Of a stretch of 64,000 nt of DNA, positions 1-9,220 are shown in pieces (position 1 is the stretch's first letter; each line of letters opens with the position of its first letter). The notes below the pieces were generated by a model, which saw only the letters and a list, made by a program, of their open reading frames with translations, did not search any database and had not been told where the DNA came from. The position numbers were made by a program, and so were the translations under genes. The DNA comes from Flavobacteriales bacterium (GTDB lineage Bacteria; Bacteroidota; Bacteroidia; Flavobacteriales_F; PHOS-HE28): positions 1 to 64,000 of the forward strand of contig JACJZI010000008.1 of assembly GCA_020635655.1 (NCBI GenBank). Reading direction: 5' to 3'.

Positions 1-279
1 GATGTGGTCGTCCAACAGGAAGCCAAGGATCGCGGTGGGGAGGAAGGCCGCCAGCAACTTGAAGTAGAAGTCGAGCGACTGGAAGAACCGCTTCCAATAG
101 AGCACCACCACGCTCAGGATCGCACCGAACTGGATGTTCACGATGTACGCATTCGTGAACACATCCGCCTCCGTGCCCAGCAGTTTCTCCGCAATGATCA
201 TGTGCCCGGTGGAGGAGATCGGCAGGAACTCGGTCAACCCCTCCACGATGGCGATGATGATGGCTTGTGAAGTGGTCAC
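1..279 (-). CDS. uppP: Undecaprenyl-diphosphatase UppP (partial, N-terminal part)
   Basis: The protein removes a phosphate from undecaprenyl diphosphate in the inner membrane and so recycles the lipid carrier used for peptidoglycan. The first 93 residues are present; the rest lies beyond the window edge (the family is about 260-280 residues). The family signature [14 protein letters not shown] is seen near residue 14, followed by hydrophobic segments. A GTG codon at 279 is the most likely start because the conserved N-terminus begins directly after it. Downstream of ftsX and DUF3098 on the same strand, the arrangement is the common Bacteroidota cell-envelope cluster. Confidence 0.93.
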   Translation of the reverse strand, partial: MTTSQAIIIAIVEGLTEFLPISSTGHMIIAEKLLGTEADVFTNAYIVNIQFGAILSVVVLYWKRFFQSLDFYFKLLAAFLPTAILGFLLDDHI

Positions 280-349
280 GGCAGGGTGCGGTCCCGGCTA
301 TCGGGGGCGCAAGATGAGGCTTTCAGGAAAAAGGAAATGGGCCAGGCGA

Positions 350-589
350 TCAGCGTTCGCCCCGCTTCATGATCGCGTAGATCAGGAAGATGTAGCCCAC
401 CATCACCACGATCGGCGCCACGGTGATGCGCATCGGGCTGAAGATGGCGCTCTCGTCGAACACATTCGGGTCGCCGCTGCCACCGCCGCTCATGAAGATG
501 TAGCCCAGGATCAGGATGCCCACCCCGATCAGCAGGTAGCGGTAGTTCACCCGGGTGAAGGGCATTTCGTTGTTGTTGTTCGCGGCCAT
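350..589 (-). CDS. DUF3098 small membrane protein
   Basis: This 79-residue protein has two predicted transmembrane helices (about residues 16-33 and 52-72) joined by a short loop containing FMSGGGSGDP. The order helix, FMSG, RITVAPIVVM, helix matches the DUF3098 family of Bacteroidota. The function is unknown, but it sits between ftsX and uppP in many Bacteroidota, as here (20 bases after ftsX). The ATG at 589 (MAANNNN) is preferred over the one at 631, which would overlap the end of ftsX and add residues unlike the family. Confidence 0.88.
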   Translation of the reverse strand: MAANNNNEMPFTRVNYRYLLIGVGILILGYIFMSGGGSGDPNVFDESAIFSPMRITVAPIVVMVGYIFLIYAIMKRGER

Positions 590-608
590 GGATGTTCGGT
601 CTTCGAGG

Positions 609-1484
609 TCAGCGGTAGAACATGTCCTCAACGTTCATGCGAATGTAGCGGCGTACGGCGAACCAGGTGCTCGCCAGGGACATGATCAGCCCCAGCACCA
701 ATACACCGCCGAACAGCAGGGCCAGGACCTGCGCATTGGTGAAGGCGAGCAGGTCGGGCACATAGCGTATGATCAGGCGCAGGGCCCCCACCAACAACCC
801 GATCGCCAACAACGCGGCCAGGATCCCCTGCCAGAGGCTTTGCCCGAGGAAGGGCTTCTTGATGAACCATTGCGTGGCACCCACCAGGTGCATCGTGCGG
901 ATCAGGAAACGCTTCGAGTAGATCGCCAGGCGGATCGTGTTGTTGATCAGCGCCACCGCGATGATCAGCAGCAGGACACTGAAGCCCAGCACCGCCAGCC
1001 CCAGCTTGTTCATGTTCGCGTCGATGTTCTCCACCACCGCCGCATTGTACGAGACCTCCTGTGAGCGCTCGTCCTGGCGCAGCTCCTCCACGATCCATTT
1101 CAGGCTGTCCGGTCGTGCATATTCCGCCGACACACGCAGGTCGATCGATGCCAGCAATGGGTTGCTTCCCAGCACACCCAGGAAGTCCTCGCCCAGGTCC
1201 TCCTTCAGTTGCTCCGCGGCCTCGTCCGCCGTGACGTACTGCGTCTCCCTGGTGTAGGGCTCGGTGTCCAGCTCCTTGCGGAACTGCATCACGTCCACCT
1301 CCTTCAGGTCGTGCTTCAGGAAGATCTCCACCCGTACGTTCTCCTGGAAATAGCGCTTCAACGCATGGGCGTTCAGCACCAGGAAACCGAGAACGCCCAG
1401 CATGAACAGCACCAGCGCGATGCCGATCACCGTGCCCACGGTGGCCGTGCGTGCCCGCGAGCGGTAGTGGCGGTCCATGCCCAT
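609..1484 (-). CDS. ftsX: Cell division protein FtsX
   Basis: FtsX is the permease-like partner of FtsE. The complex links divisome constriction to activation of periplasmic peptidoglycan hydrolases. The 291-residue sequence has the expected topology: one N-terminal helix (about residues 16-38), an extracytoplasmic domain of about 120 residues, then three C-terminal helices ending in a cytoplasmic tail. Start candidates are ATG 1484 (MGMD) and ATG 1478 (MDRH); the longer open frame to 1571 would overlap leuS and is not family-like. A TACCTTCG promoter-like element lies at 1493-1500 on this strand, 8 bases before ATG 1484. It is divergent from leuS. Confidence 0.93.
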   Translation of the reverse strand: MGMDRHYRSRARTATVGTVIGIALVLFMLGVLGFLVLNAHALKRYFQENVRVEIFLKHDLKEVDVMQFRKELDTEPYTRETQYVTADEAAEQLKEDLGEDFLGVLGSNPLLASIDLRVSAEYARPDSLKWIVEELRQDERSQEVSYNAAVVENIDANMNKLGLAVLGFSVLLLIIAVALINNTIRLAIYSKRFLIRTMHLVGATQWFIKKPFLGQSLWQGILAALLAIGLLVGALRLIIRYVPDLLAFTNAQVLALLFGGVLVLGLIMSLASTWFAVRRYIRMNVEDMFYR

Positions 1485-1492
1485 CGGGGGGC

Positions 1493-1500
1493 GAAGGTAG
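1493..1500 (-). promoter_or_regulatory. Candidate -7 element of ftsX
   Basis: On the minus strand the bases read TACCTTCG, five of six fixed positions of the Bacteroidota -7 consensus TAnnTTTG. No clear TTG -33 element was identified. The same octamer recurs before several other genes in the window. Confidence 0.45.
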
Positions 1501-1522
1501 CGCAGGGTCCTTCGCCAAAGCC

Positions 1523-1551
1523 TTGCCGAACGGCACGCCCCGCTAGATTTG
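1523..1551 (+). promoter_or_regulatory. Bacteroidota-type promoter of leuS
   Basis: A TTG at 1523-1525 is followed after 18 bases by TAGATTTG at 1544-1551, an exact match to the Bacteroidota promoter consensus TTG-N17-23-TAnnTTTG. Transcription should begin near 1556-1558, so the in-frame ATG at 1549 cannot be used and ATG 1570 is the leuS start. Confidence 0.72.
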
Positions 1552-1569
1552 CCAACGATCTCGGCGAAC

Positions 1570-4569
1570 ATGGCCTACGAGCACAAGGCGATCGAAACGA
1601 AGTGGCGCAAGGAATGGGTGAAGCGATCCACCTACTGCGTGGCGAACGACCCGTCGAAGCCCAAGTACTACGTGCTCGACATGTTCCCGTACCCCAGCGG
1701 CGCGGGCCTGCATGTCGGTCATCCGCTCGGCTACATCGCCAGCGACATCGTGGCGCGTTACAAGCGGCACCAGGGCTTCAATGTGCTGCACCCGATGGGC
1801 TACGACAGCTTCGGCCTGCCTGCGGAACAGTACGCCATCCAGACCGGTCAGCATCCGGCGAAGACCACCGGGCAGAACGCGGCGCGCTACCGCGAACAAC
1901 TGGACCGCATCGGTTTCAGCTTCGACTGGAGCCGGGAAGTGCGCACCAGCGATCCGGCCTTCTACGAGTGGACGCAGTGGGTCTTCCTGCAGCTCTTCGA
2001 CAGCTGGTACGATCCCCGGGCGGACAAGGCGCGACCGATCAATGAGCTCGTCGCCCGCTTCGAAAGCCAGGGTTGTCAGGGGCAGGATGCCTCGATCCTC
2101 ACCGGCGACATCGAGGAGTTCGTCGGCGAATTCACCGCGGAGGAATGGAAGGCGTTCGATGAGCGCACCCGGCAGATGGTGCTGCAGCACTTCCGCCTGG
2201 CCTACCTGAGCGAGGCCTGGGTCAACTGGTGCCCCGCGCTCGGCACCGTGCTGGCCAACGATGAAGTGAAGGACGGTGTGAGCGAGCGTGGCGGCCATCC
2301 GGTGGAACGCAAGCGCATGCCCCAATGGAGCCTGCGCATCACCGCCTATGCACAGCGGTTGCTCGATGGCCTGGACCAACTCGATTGGAGCGAGAGCATC
2401 AAGGAGGCCCAGCGCAATTGGATCGGCAGGAGCGAGGGGGCGCTGGTGCGGTTCCCCGTCGGAGAGGACTTCATCGAGGTCTTCACCACCCGCCCCGATA
2501 CCCTCTTCGGTGTGACCTTCCTGACGCTCGCCCCCGAGCATGTGCTGGTGGGCAAGTTCACGACGGAAGCACAACGCAACGCGGTGGAAGCATACGTGAA
2601 CAAGGCGAAGAACCGCAGCGAACGCGAGCGCCAGGCCGACGTGGAGCATGTGAGCGGGGTGTTCACCGGATCGTACGCGAAGCATCCGTTCACCGGCGCG
2701 GACATCCCCATCTGGGTGGGCGACTACGTGCTGGCCGGCTACGGCACCGGGGCCGTGATGGCCGTGCCCGGCGGCGACCAACGCGACTGGCGCTTCGCGA
2801 AGCACTTCGGCCTGCCCATCATCGCGGTGACCGAAGGTGCCGATATCGAGAAGGAGGCCGACGAAAGCAAGGAGGCCACGATCAGCAGCGAAGGTTTCTT
2901 GAAAGGACTGAAGGTACCCGCCGCGATCCAGCGGGCCATCGCGGAGCTGGAGAAGCGGGGTGCCGGCGAGGGGCGCGTGAACTACCGCCTGCGCGATGCC
3001 GCTTTCGGCCGGCAACGCTATTGGGGCGAGCCCATCCCGATCTATTACAAGGATGACATCCCCTATCCGGTCGCGGAGAAGGACCTGCCGTTGGTGCTGC
3101 CCGAGATCGACAAGTACCAGCCCACCGAGATCGGTGAACCGCCTTTGGCGCGGGCGAAGGATTGGAGCTACGAAGGGTACCCGCTGGAGACCACCACCAT
3201 GCCCGGCTGGGCCGGCAGCAGCTGGTACTTCCTGCGCTACATGGATCCGAAGAACAAGGAGCGGTTCGCCTCCCAGGAAGCGGTCGACTACTGGGGCCAG
3301 GTGGACCTCTACGTGGGCGGCAGCGAGCACGCCACCGGCCACCTGCTCTACTTCCGCTTCTGGACCAAGTTCCTCCACGACCGCGGCTGGATCCCTTTCG
3401 ATGAACCGGCCAGGAAGCTTGTGAACCAGGGGATGATCCAGGGGGTATCGGCTATTCTTCCATTTGTGAACAAGGTCAAGGTCAGCCAAGATTATGACGA
3501 TTTTGAGGGACCGGTGATGGACCCGGAACGAACCCCGCTTGTCTATGTCAGTCAATCAATTGTGGCGAAGGGAGAGGAGTATTTGAAACGACAACTTCTT
3601 CTCAAGTACCAGAGCTATTGGCCGTCTTTGAAAATTGACAGCGAGCACACCAAGATTGAGTTCCACCTTAGTGGATCCAATGTTGATGTGAGGTTCGTGC
3701 AAGGTGATGATGCCATCGCCATTGAAGAGTTCAAGAACGAGAAATTGAAGTCATTTAGCGAGGCTAAGCGGGATATCGACTTTGTGCTTGATGAAAGTAG
3801 CAGGGTCACGGCACGAAGGGAGGTTGAGAAAATGTCGAAGTCAAAGCTGAATGTCTATAACCCGGACGACATCATCGAGCGCTACGGCGCGGACACCTTG
3901 CGGCTGTACGAGATGTTCCTCGGGCCCATCGAGCAGAGCAAGCCGTGGGACACCAATGGCATCGAGGGCACCTACCGCTTCCTGCGGAAATTCTGGAATC
4001 TCTTCCACACCGGATCTCCTTCGGAGGCCCCTGTACCGTCGACCCACGGGGTCGACCCGTTGCGGCTGACGAACGATGCACCGACCAAGGAGGAATTGAG
4101 AGTGCTGCACGCCACGCTGAAGAAGGTGACCGAGGACATCGAGCGGATGAGCTTCAACACCAGCGTCAGCCAGTTCATGATCGCCACCAACGAACTGGGC
4201 GCGCTGAAGTGCGACAAGCGCGCGGTGCTGGAACCGCTGGTGGTCGTGCTCGCGCCCTTCGCGCCGCATATCGCCGAGGAATTGTGGCAGAAGCTGAATC
4301 CGGAGAAATATGCTTCGGACACATACAAGGGCGTGTTGGCTGAACCCTGGCCCGCGTTCGATCCGCAATACCTCGTGGAGGACAGCTTCAACTACCCGAT
4401 CAGCTTCAACGGCAAGACCCGCCTCCAGCTCGAATTCCCCATCGCCCTCAGCAAGGAGGAAGTGGAGGCCGCCGTGCTCGCCAACCCCGAAGTGCAAAGC
4501 CGTCTGGAAGGCAAGGCGCCCAAGAAGGTGATCGTGGTGCCCAGGCGCATCGTGAACATCGTTGTGTAG
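1570..4569 (+). CDS. leuS: Leucine--tRNA ligase
   Basis: The 999-residue class I synthetase charges tRNA-Leu in the cytoplasm. The HIGH-type motif HVGH is at residues 48-51 and KMSKS at 754-758. The CP1 editing domain is recognisable by [10 protein letters not shown], and WEVE/KMSKS-linked sequences continue to [14 protein letters not shown] and the anticodon-binding domain. Bacteroidota LeuRS carries an extra leucine-specific insert before KMSKS. Here that stretch (about 3440-3825) is roughly 130 residues, poorly conserved against what I recall of the family, and clearly AT-richer than the rest (45% GC at 3541-3780 against 68% at 3301-3360, hand counted). The frame stays open, so this is not a disruption. 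Start chosen from the promoter at 1523-1551. Confidence 0.97.
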   Translation: MAYEHKAIETKWRKEWVKRSTYCVANDPSKPKYYVLDMFPYPSGAGLHVGHPLGYIASDIVARYKRHQGFNVLHPMGYDSFGLPAEQYAIQTGQHPAKTTGQNAARYREQLDRIGFSFDWSREVRTSDPAFYEWTQWVFLQLFDSWYDPRADKARPINELVARFESQGCQGQDASILTGDIEEFVGEFTAEEWKAFDERTRQMVLQHFRLAYLSEAWVNWCPALGTVLANDEVKDGVSERGGHPVERKRMPQWSLRITAYAQRLLDGLDQLDWSESIKEAQRNWIGRSEGALVRFPVGEDFIEVFTTRPDTLFGVTFLTLAPEHVLVGKFTTEAQRNAVEAYVNKAKNRSERERQADVEHVSGVFTGSYAKHPFTGADIPIWVGDYVLAGYGTGAVMAVPGGDQRDWRFAKHFGLPIIAVTEGADIEKEADESKEATISSEGFLKGLKVPAAIQRAIAELEKRGAGEGRVNYRLRDAAFGRQRYWGEPIPIYYKDDIPYPVAEKDLPLVLPEIDKYQPTEIGEPPLARAKDWSYEGYPLETTTMPGWAGSSWYFLRYMDPKNKERFASQEAVDYWGQVDLYVGGSEHATGHLLYFRFWTKFLHDRGWIPFDEPARKLVNQGMIQGVSAILPFVNKVKVSQDYDDFEGPVMDPERTPLVYVSQSIVAKGEEYLKRQLLLKYQSYWPSLKIDSEHTKIEFHLSGSNVDVRFVQGDDAIAIEEFKNEKLKSFSEAKRDIDFVLDESSRVTARREVEKMSKSKLNVYNPDDIIERYGADTLRLYEMFLGPIEQSKPWDTNGIEGTYRFLRKFWNLFHTGSPSEAPVPSTHGVDPLRLTNDAPTKEELRVLHATLKKVTEDIERMSFNTSVSQFMIATNELGALKCDKRAVLEPLVVVLAPFAPHIAEELWQKLNPEKYASDTYKGVLAEPWPAFDPQYLVEDSFNYPISFNGKTRLQLEFPIALSKEEVEAAVLANPEVQSRLEGKAPKKVIVVPRRIVNIVV

Positions 4570-4633
4570 GGAGGCGCCGACCTGGGCTTATGGCGGCCGT
4601 AACTTTCATGTTCCCTGGCACCGCTTTTGCACC

Positions 4634-5458
4634 ATGAACGCCATGACCCGCAAGTCCGCGCTCCTGCTCCTGGGCCTGTGCACCATGCCGGTGGCCTTCG
4701 CCCAGGCACCGCCCGTGGAGGGAACGGAGGCCATGGAGACCTATCCGTTGCGGACCCTGCAGCAGGACGCCTTCCAGGCCGGGGAGACCCTGAACTACAT
4801 CGTGCACTACGGCTTCATGAACGCCGGTGAGGCCACTGTCCAGCTCCAGCCCACGGACCGCACCATCCAGGACCGGCCCCTGCTGCACGCCGTCGGTACC
4901 GGTCGCAGCCTCGGCGCTTTCGACCTGTTCTACAAAGTGGACGATCGTTACGAGACCTGGTTCGACCAGAAGGGCGTGTTCCCCTGGGTGTTCCAACGGC
5001 GGGTGGACGAGGGCGGCTACACGTTCAGCCAGGACTACCTCTACATGCAGCACCGCCACCAGGTGAGCACGCAGAAACAGCAGACGCACGACGTGCCGGC
5101 CAACGTGCAGGACATGCTCAGCGCGTTCTACTTCGCGCGCACGCTCGACCTGCGCCACGCCGAACCGGGCCAGATCTTCGAGATCCAGACCTTCCTCGAT
5201 GATGAGATCTGGCCGCTGCGGATGAAGTTCATCGGCCGCGAAACGATCAAGGTGCGCAGCGGGAAGTACCACTGCCTCCGCTTCCAACCCGTGGTGCAGG
5301 AGGGCCGCATCTTCGCCACGAACGACGACCTGAACGTGTGGGTGACCGACGACGACAACCTGGTCCCCGTGCTGGCCCAGGCCAAGGTGCTCGTCGGTTC
5401 GATCAAGATGGAACTGAACAGCTACGCGGGGCTGGTACATCCCATCGCCAAGTTGTGA
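4634..5458 (+). CDS. DUF3108 secreted protein
   Basis: The 274-residue product begins with a signal peptide (hydrophobic run after MNAMTRKS, cleavage near AFAQ). It contains the DUF3108 pattern, starting FQAGETLNYIVHYGF and continuing as a beta-rich domain to the C-terminus. DUF3108 proteins are periplasmic or outer-membrane-associated and of unknown function. It is followed 84 bases later by an M23 protein, a pairing seen in Bacteroidota. Start ATG 4634 is chosen because the signal peptide begins there; TAACTTTC at 4600-4607 may be its -7 element. Confidence 0.85.
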   Translation: MNAMTRKSALLLLGLCTMPVAFAQAPPVEGTEAMETYPLRTLQQDAFQAGETLNYIVHYGFMNAGEATVQLQPTDRTIQDRPLLHAVGTGRSLGAFDLFYKVDDRYETWFDQKGVFPWVFQRRVDEGGYTFSQDYLYMQHRHQVSTQKQQTHDVPANVQDMLSAFYFARTLDLRHAEPGQIFEIQTFLDDEIWPLRMKFIGRETIKVRSGKYHCLRFQPVVQEGRIFATNDDLNVWVTDDDNLVPVLAQAKVLVGSIKMELNSYAGLVHPIAKL

Positions 5459-5542
5459 TGCCGCTGTCCGAACACGGGCCCGTTGAAATGATCGGACCCG
5501 CCCGCGCGTTGCCCTTCGCGTGATCCCCTTTCTTGTGCGCCC

Positions 5543-6814
5543 ATGAGCCGGAGGACCTGGTGGAGCTTGGGCGGGCTGGCCGCCCTTGCCTTACTGGCCG
5601 TATTGATGACGGTGGACATCATGCCGCACGAAGAGTACGTGCCCGAGCCCGAAGCGGCGGTGCCCACGGAGGACACCATTCCCGACCCGCCCAGCGCCTA
5701 CGGCATCCCACTGGACGGCTTCGTGATCGACCAGCAACACATTAAGCGGGGGGATACGTTCGGCGACCTGCTCGCCGCGCATGGCGTCTCGTACGGCGTT
5801 GTGGATAGTCTGGTGAACGTGGCTGCCGGATCGTTCGACGTACGGCATATGCACGTGGGCCATCCCATCGCCTATGTCTTCACCAGCGACACCACGGCGC
5901 TCCTAAGCTATTTCGTGTACGAGGTCGACCCCGTGGAGCATGTCGTGTTCCATGTCCTGCCTCCTTATGATGTGCGCGTGGGTCATCGCAAGGTGGACAC
6001 GACCGAACGCGCCCTGAGTGTGGAGGTGACCGGCGCCTTGTACAACGACCTGGCGAACGCCGGCGGCGATCCGCGCCTGGCGATGCTGCTCGCCGACATC
6101 TACGCCTGGACCGTTGACTTCTACCGCATCCAGAAGGGCGATCGCTTCTCCGTGGTGTTCGAGGAACACACCGTGGACGGGCAGCCCTATGGCGACCCCG
6201 AGGTGCTCGCCGCACGCTACATCAGCGGGGAAATGACCAAGGAGGCCTATCGCTTCGCACAGGACAGCGCCATGGGCTATTTCGACGCCGAGGGCAACAG
6301 CCTGCGCAAGGCTTTTCTGCAGGCACCGCTGAAGTTCAGCCGGATCTCCTCCGGATTCTCCCGACATCGGTTCCACCCGGTCCAGAAGCGGTTCAAGGCC
6401 CATTTGGGGACGGACTATGCCGCACCCTACGGCACGCCGATCCACAGCGTGGGCGATGGAGTGGTGGAGAAGGCCGGCTACACGGCGGGGAATGGCAACT
6501 ACGTGAAGATCCGCCACAACAGCGTGTACGAGACCCAGTACCTGCACATGCGCAAGATCCTGGTGAAGCTGGGCCAGCGCGTGGCGCAGGGACAGGTGAT
6601 CGGAGAGGTGGGCAGCACGGGCCTCGCCACCGGTCCGCACGTGTGCTTCCGCTTCTGGAAGAACGGCGTGCAGGTGGACCATCGCAAGGAAGAGCTGCCC
6701 AGCGCGGACCCCGTCACGCCCGCGCACATGGCGGCGTTCCAGCAGGAGCGGATGCCCCTGGCCCAGGCCCTGGATGGGGCCGGCGATCGGCGGGATCCCA
6801 CCGTCGAATTCTAG
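5543..6814 (+). CDS. M23 family (LytM-type) peptidase-like protein
   Basis: The 423-residue protein has an N-terminal membrane anchor (about residues 8-26), a LysM/OapA-like region near residues 55-110 and a C-terminal LytM domain (about 280-385). LytM enzymes cut peptide cross-bridges of peptidoglycan in the periplasm. The first zinc motif HxxxD is present (H287, D291), as is the LHM histidine (H335), but the usual HxH pair is changed to H366-V-C368. To my knowledge a GPHVC form is common in Bacteroidota members of this subfamily, so it may be a cysteine-ligated enzyme or a degenerate regulator like E. coli EnvC/NlpD. The protein is full length and the frame intact. Confidence 0.88.
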   Translation: MSRRTWWSLGGLAALALLAVLMTVDIMPHEEYVPEPEAAVPTEDTIPDPPSAYGIPLDGFVIDQQHIKRGDTFGDLLAAHGVSYGVVDSLVNVAAGSFDVRHMHVGHPIAYVFTSDTTALLSYFVYEVDPVEHVVFHVLPPYDVRVGHRKVDTTERALSVEVTGALYNDLANAGGDPRLAMLLADIYAWTVDFYRIQKGDRFSVVFEEHTVDGQPYGDPEVLAARYISGEMTKEAYRFAQDSAMGYFDAEGNSLRKAFLQAPLKFSRISSGFSRHRFHPVQKRFKAHLGTDYAAPYGTPIHSVGDGVVEKAGYTAGNGNYVKIRHNSVYETQYLHMRKILVKLGQRVAQGQVIGEVGSTGLATGPHVCFRFWKNGVQVDHRKEELPSADPVTPAHMAAFQQERMPLAQALDGAGDRRDPTVEF

Positions 6815-6853
6815 ATGATCGGAGCCGACCGCGGAGTGGTGTTCCTGAAGTTA

Positions 6854-6885
6854 TTTGGTTTATAAAATAAACAAGTCTATATTTG
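6854..6885 (+). promoter_or_regulatory. Bacteroidota-type promoter of the 6906 operon
   Basis: TTTG at 6854-6857 and TATATTTG at 6878-6885 are separated by 20 bases and match both halves of the Bacteroidota consensus exactly. The interval is strikingly AT-rich for this genome. It drives the membrane-protein/regulator pair, with ATG 20 bases downstream. Confidence 0.78.
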
Positions 6886-6905
6886 CTCATCCCATACCGA
6901 ACGAC

Positions 6906-7487
6906 ATGGACCAGGAGATGACACCGGCACAAAGCATGGAGGTGATCCATCGCATGATCGCCGAGGCGAAACAGAGCGCACAACGCGCGAACTTCTACTT
7001 CCTGCTCTGGGGCGTCCTTTGCGCGCTCTCCGGGGCGATCGACCACGTGCTGCTGCGACAGGGCGTCGCCCTCCATTGGCTGGTCTGGCCAGGCATGGGC
7101 TTGATCGGGGCGATCGGATCCAGCCTGCACGGTGCGCGGGAAGGGCACCGCAAGGGAGTGATGACCATGATGGATCGTGTGCAGATGTGGCTGTGGAGCG
7201 GCTTCGCCATCACCCTCGTGCTCCTGATCATCCTGCTCGTGGCGAAAGGGCTGGACCCGAACCCCTTCGTGCTGGTGCTCACCGGCATGCCCACCTTCAT
7301 CACCGGCATGCTGATGCGTTTCCGCCCCTTGATGATCGGTGGGCTCCTGTTCTGGGTGATCGGCCTGACCGCCGCCTTCGTATTCCCCGGCTACAGTTCG
7401 CTGATCTTCAGCGCGGGTATCGTGGTGGGTTACATCATTCCAGGTCTGATGCTGAAGCGGCACGAGGATGGCCTTCGCACCACTTGA
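6906..7487 (+). CDS. Six-helix membrane protein, regulator-linked
   Basis: The 193-residue protein has a short N-terminal cytoplasmic helix (QSMEVIHRMIAEAKQS) and about six transmembrane helices filling the rest. No catalytic motif is recognised. It overlaps the following winged-helix gene by 20 bases, so the two are translationally coupled, and they share the promoter at 6854-6885. Membrane proteins of this type next to a small HTH regulator are common in Bacteroidota, and the pair may be autoregulated. Function unknown. Confidence 0.8.
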   Translation: MDQEMTPAQSMEVIHRMIAEAKQSAQRANFYFLLWGVLCALSGAIDHVLLRQGVALHWLVWPGMGLIGAIGSSLHGAREGHRKGVMTMMDRVQMWLWSGFAITLVLLIILLVAKGLDPNPFVLVLTGMPTFITGMLMRFRPLMIGGLLFWVIGLTAAFVFPGYSSLIFSAGIVVGYIIPGLMLKRHEDGLRTT

Positions 7488-7755
7488 CCCCATCCTGCAC
7501 AACCAGTTGCGGCTCGCCGTGGTGAGCCTGTTGGTGGGGGTCGAGCGCGCTGACTTCAACTACCTGCTGGAACACACCGGCGCCACCCGCGGCAACCTGA
7601 GCACGCAACTGACCCGATTGAAGGAGGCCGGCTACATCAGCGTGAAGAAATCCTTCAAGGACAACTACCCCAACACCAGTTGTGCGCTGACGGCGAAGGG
7701 GCTCAAGGCCTTCGAGACCTATGTGGGCGCGATCAAGGGGTATCTCGACACCTGA
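7468..7755 (+). CDS. Winged-helix transcriptional regulator
   Basis: The 95-residue protein looks like the PF13601-type winged helix: helix-turn-helix around VERADFNYLLEHTGATRGNLS, recognition helix LSTQLTRLKEAGYI, and a wing SVKKSFKDNYPNTSCALT, then a C-terminal dimerisation helix. The family binds DNA as a dimer, usually repressing its own operon. It overlaps the upstream membrane-protein gene by 20 bases. No separate promoter is seen. Confidence 0.86.
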   Translation: MAFAPLDPILHNQLRLAVVSLLVGVERADFNYLLEHTGATRGNLSTQLTRLKEAGYISVKKSFKDNYPNTSCALTAKGLKAFETYVGAIKGYLDT

Positions 7756-7920
7756 AGAACGGTCCTGCCGAAACCTTCCCATGGACCTGGCGTTCAAACC
7801 CATCGATCATTGAACGGCTTCCAGGGTGTTCGAAAGGGGTGTTCGTCGGATCATTGTAAACAACCGGCGAGGCGTCCGTAACAGGTCCGACAAGGCCACC
7901 AAACCCCAACCGGACCGCAC

Positions 7921-8049
7921 ATGGAACCCAAATACCGCACCTTGATCCAGGCCGCAGCCATCGTCCTGGTCCTTTCGGTGATCGCAATTGCGCATCAGTC
8001 ACCCCATACCGCGTCGGCGGACAAGTCCATGACGCAGGTCGAACGATAG
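7921..8049 (+). CDS. Possible 42-residue single-helix membrane peptide
   Basis: An ATG-started frame of 42 codons encodes a short basic start (MEPKYR), one hydrophobic helix (about residues 8-25) and a polar tail. It ends 27 bases before a strong terminator-like hairpin. No homology is recognised and no promoter was found, so it could be chance. It is the only coding candidate in the 532 bases between 7755 and 8288. Confidence 0.35.
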   Translation: MEPKYRTLIQAAAIVLVLSVIAIAHQSPHTASADKSMTQVER

Positions 8050-8076
8050 GCGCCCCCGTTGCGCCACCCACCGAAC

Positions 8077-8115
8077 GCCGGATCCGGGTCGCTCCCGGAC
8101 CCGGCTTTGGTATTT
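8077..8115 (+). terminator. Candidate rho-independent terminator
   Basis: A 12-base stem with one A-C mismatch (GCCGGATCCGGG at 8077-8088 against CCCGGACCCGGC at 8094-8105, loop TCGCT) is followed by TTTGGTATTTT. It closes the region upstream of the 8288 operon. Confidence 0.6.
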
Positions 8116-8287
8116 TCCGTCGGGTCCATTCCTGGTACGATCCAACTGTTGACGATGCAGACGCCCTGCGGGTGCGGTCATCGATGGCAGGTCCCTGCCA
8201 ATGGTGCCGTTCCACCCCTTGGTCGAGCGGACGCCCCCTCTAGCGTGGGATGCCGTATTATAGTAGTGCCAAGCGCACCATTCCGGA

Positions 8288-9220
8288 ATGGATCGGGCCA
8301 TATCGATAGAACGGTCACCTTGGATATGGGTGGTCCTGATGGCCATTGCCCTCGTGGCGTGCAGGAAGGACGTGGAGGTGGTGGAGGATAATCAGGCACC
8401 GAACTACGAAGGCATCCCCACCGTGGTCGTGCGCAACTATGTGAACCGGTTGTTCATCGACCTGATCGGGCGGGAGCCCCTGGACGTGGAGATGGATGCC
8501 GATGTGAACGAACTGGAGTCCAACGGCCTCTCGTCAGCTGCGCGCGCAGCCTTGGTCGACCGATTGATGACGAGCACGGATTACATCCAAGGCGACTCCT
8601 CCTATCGCAACGCTTACTACCAACGTCAATACGAGCTGTACAAGGCCCGCTGTCTGGAGGGGGCCTCGGATGCGGTGATCGACCAGTACATCGGCATGGC
8701 CCAGCTGAGCGCGCTGGCCGATTCCCTGGCGGGCAACACGGCCATGGCACAGCAGGCCCAGGCCCGCGCACAACGCCTGGTCGATCTCAGGTCCAGCCGG
8801 ATCGAATACCGGGAGGGCGTGATCGGGATCAATGAGGTGTTCCGCAGGGTGATCTACAACGACATCTTCGATGAGATCAACATGGGCTCGTTCAATTTCG
8901 TGAACGCCACATTCGACAACCTGTTCCTCCGGTATCCCTCCGCATCCGAGTTCAATGCCGGCTACAACATGGTCGAACATTCCCAGCCGGACATCCTCTT
9001 CGGGATGTCCGGACAGAGCAAGAGCGATTATGTCGATATCGTGGTAAGCTCGATCGAGTTCCATGAAGGAATGATCGACTGGTGCTATCTGACCTTCCAG
9101 GGCCGCCTTCCGGATAGCTATGAGACCTATGAACTGCTTGGACCGTTCCTTTCCGATAAGGACCTGCAGAAGGTCCAACGCCACATCCTCACATCCGATG
9201 AGTATGCCAACTTCGACTAG
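8288..9220 (+). CDS. Lipoprotein, first gene of DUF1501/T9SS operon
   Basis: The 310-residue product has a lipoprotein signal (lipobox LVAC, cysteine 25). Its mature part begins with YVNRLFIDLIGREP, which resembles the start of DUF1549 and DUF4214 modules (FxLxGRxPxxxE), and a second similar turn appears near the C-terminus (LTFQGRLPDSYETYELL ... LTSDEYANF). In Planctomycetes DUF1549 and DUF1553 occur together with a DUF1501 gene; the neighbour at 9712 is DUF1501. Family assignment is by eye and tentative. The 3' end overlaps the next gene by 23 bases. No convincing promoter was found; TTG 8219 plus TAGCGTGG 8241 is a weak match. Confidence 0.75.
   Translation: MDRAISIERSPWIWVVLMAIALVACRKDVEVVEDNQAPNYEGIPTVVVRNYVNRLFIDLIGREPLDVEMDADVNELESNGLSSAARAALVDRLMTSTDYIQGDSSYRNAYYQRQYELYKARCLEGASDAVIDQYIGMAQLSALADSLAGNTAMAQQAQARAQRLVDLRSSRIEYREGVIGINEVFRRVIYNDIFDEINMGSFNFVNATFDNLFLRYPSASEFNAGYNMVEHSQPDILFGMSGQSKSDYVDIVVSSIEFHEGMIDWCYLTFQGRLPDSYETYELLGPFLSDKDLQKVQRHILTSDEYANFD

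Noticed and set aside
1549..1569. Longer leuS start (ATG 1549)
   Set aside because: It overlaps the TAGATTTG promoter element and adds seven residues absent from the family.
1543..3555. 670-codon minus-strand frame opposite leuS
   Set aside because: Antisense to conserved LeuRS domains with no recognisable protein features.
8219..8248. Promoter TTG / TAGCGTGG before the 8288 operon
   Set aside because: Spacing (19) is right, but only four of six fixed -7 bases match, so it is not listed as a feature.
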